A stretch of 64,000 nt of DNA from the NCBI RefSeq assembly GCF_004216695.1, contig NZ_SGXC01000001.1:2604001-2668000 (forward strand), read 5' to 3'. Positions 63,041 through 64,000 of the stretch are shown piece after piece. A model generated the notes under the pieces. That model had not been told where the DNA came from. It made no database searches and saw nothing but the letters and a program-made list of their open reading frames with translations. Source of the DNA: Pigmentiphaga kullae (GTDB lineage Bacteria > Pseudomonadota > Gammaproteobacteria > Burkholderiales > Burkholderiaceae_B). Made by a program: the position numbers and the translations under genes. Within the stretch, counting starts at the first letter, position 1; every line of letters starts with the position of its first letter.

Positions 63041-64000
63041 ATGCGGCTACCGTCATTGCGTTGGCTTCTGGTCCTGGCGCTGCTCGTCGCGGGCGGCTTG
63101 GCGGCAATGGCCATGCGCGACCGCGCCGCACGGCCGGTCGTGACCGGACCGATCAACACCATCGTGTCCTTCGGCGACAGCCTGAGCGATGTCGGCACCT
63201 ACAATCCCGGGACGGCCCATCCCGACCCGGCCACGCGCAGCGCGACGGGGCAGCGGTTCACGACCAAGCCCGGAGAAGTCTGGGTGGAAGTCGTGGCCGA
63301 TGCGCTGGGCCTGCCGGTCAAGCCCAACCAGCAGGTCGATTTCGGCCCGCGCGGGCAGGGTGGCCGTATCGTGGACCTGGGTGGCAACGGCTATGCGCAG
63401 GGCGGCGCCCATATCGAGACCGACGCCGAGACGGCGCCGGCCCCGGACGGCATCCCGGCCGATGGCGGCCTCCAGGGCGAAACCGCCATTTCCATCAAGA
63501 CGCAGATCGACCGCTACCTGGCCGCGCACAAAGGCTTCGACGGGACGGAACTGGTGCTGGTGCAGGGCGGCGGCAACGATTTCCTCGATGCTTTCCAGGC
63601 CCTGGGGGAAACCGAGCCCGAACCCGCTTCCGACGCCGACGACCGGATGGAGGCGCTGGTCCGGGCCAAGGCGGCCGCCATGGTGACCCAGCTCAAGCGA
63701 TTGTCCGCGGCGGGAGCCAAGCGGATCGTATACGTCAACCTTCCCGACCTGGGCATGTTGCCCTTCATCCGCAATACCGAGCTGGAAGACCTGGCCACCG
63801 ACGTGTCCGAGGGCTACAACGAACTCGTGGCCGGGGGGCTGTCGGGCACGGGCGTGCAGGTGTTCGATCTGGCCGGCCTGATCGACGATGCCGTCGACGA
63901 CCCCGCCGCGGTGGGCCTGACCGTGACCGACAAGCCCGCCTGCACCAATTACGATGCGTCGCAGGGCGAGGTGGATGCACTGCTGTGCACCCCCGCAACG
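63041..64000 (+). CDS. GDSL/SGNH-family lipase/esterase, 3' truncated by window end
   Basis: The first 320 codons of an exported SGNH hydrolase; the frame is still open at base 64000. A signal peptide (RLPSLRWLLVLALLVAGGLAAMA) precedes block I (IVSFGDSLSDVGTYNP) with the catalytic serine. Block III (QGGGNDFLDAF) supplies the oxyanion-hole asparagine. The block II glycine lies near the N-terminal half, and the catalytic His/Asp block is expected beyond the window. Family members are often autotransporter or secreted esterases. Whether this one has a barrel domain cannot be seen. It follows the hairpin after tusA and is separated from it by 58 bases. Confidence 0.88.
   Translation, partial: MRLPSLRWLLVLALLVAGGLAAMAMRDRAARPVVTGPINTIVSFGDSLSDVGTYNPGTAHPDPATRSATGQRFTTKPGEVWVEVVADALGLPVKPNQQVDFGPRGQGGRIVDLGGNGYAQGGAHIETDAETAPAPDGIPADGGLQGETAISIKTQIDRYLAAHKGFDGTELVLVQGGGNDFLDAFQALGETEPEPASDADDRMEALVRAKAAAMVTQLKRLSAAGAKRIVYVNLPDLGMLPFIRNTELEDLATDVSEGYNELVAGGLSGTGVQVFDLAGLIDDAVDDPAAVGLTVTDKPACTNYDASQGEVDALLCTPAT

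Overview
The window is a high-GC (about two-thirds G+C), densely packed stretch of a betaproteobacterial chromosome. It most resembles Bordetella/Achromobacter-type Alcaligenaceae: two Bug (TctC-like) periplasmic receptors, TRAP and branched-chain ABC uptake systems, many aromatic-catabolism enzymes with TetR/IclR/LysR/MarR regulators, an ectABCD ectoine cluster under a MarR regulator, and frequent ATGA/GTGA gene overlaps. The assignment rests on gene style and protein families seen by eye. I found no rRNA, tRNA, CRISPR array or recognisable insertion sequence, and no gene-free stretch longer than 300 bases.

Layout. 1-5.3 kb: tail of a MATE exporter; a leftward esterase/TetR/RidA operon; a divergent diiron protein and a Bug receptor, with TetR-type operators between. 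5.3-9.7 kb: a TakP-like TRAP transporter (dctPQM) behind an apparent sigma-54 promoter, then a convergent IclR regulator. 9.8-14.1 kb: a catabolic group (alpha/beta hydrolase, VOC enzyme, FAD monooxygenase) with a divergent LysR regulator. 14.2-15.9 kb: two membrane proteins (TRIC family, AI-2E family). 16.0-22.7 kb: a second apparent sigma-54 promoter and a DUF6351 lipoprotein-Bug-DctB-DctD group, then a lone STN-domain protein. 23.2-28.0 kb: an MDR reductase, a small protein, an exonuclease-GIY-YIG fusion and a FadE-like acyl-CoA dehydrogenase. 28.1-32.2 kb: MarR-ectABCD, with a clear sigma-70 promoter and operator and what looks like a CTG start for ectA. 32.3-36.7 kb: panD, LysE exporter, epimerase-like protein, ferredoxin-type reductase, acetylornithine aminotransferase.

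36.7-44.7 kb: one long apparent operon behind a perfect 18-bp palindrome. It encodes a five-gene Liv-type ABC importer and a complete class I P450 system (CYP199-like P450, [2Fe-2S] ferredoxin, MarR regulator, ferredoxin reductase). The arrangement suggests import and oxidation of an aromatic acid. 44.8-49.1 kb: D-amino-acid dehydrogenase, a UgpB-like binding protein with UgpQ but no permeases, and a metallophosphoesterase.

49.2-59.3 kb: a type IVb (R64 thin-pilus-like) locus: PilL/TcpQ-like, PilN secretin, PilO, PilP, PilQ ATPase, PilR, PilS pilin and PilV tip protein. A G9 tract then sits directly before an unrecognised secreted protein. The locus lacks prepilin peptidase, PilM and PilT homologues, and its last genes and the next orphan gene are poorer in GC, which hints at acquisition. 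60.0-64 kb: housekeeping alaS and tusA, then a GDSL/SGNH hydrolase that runs off the edge.
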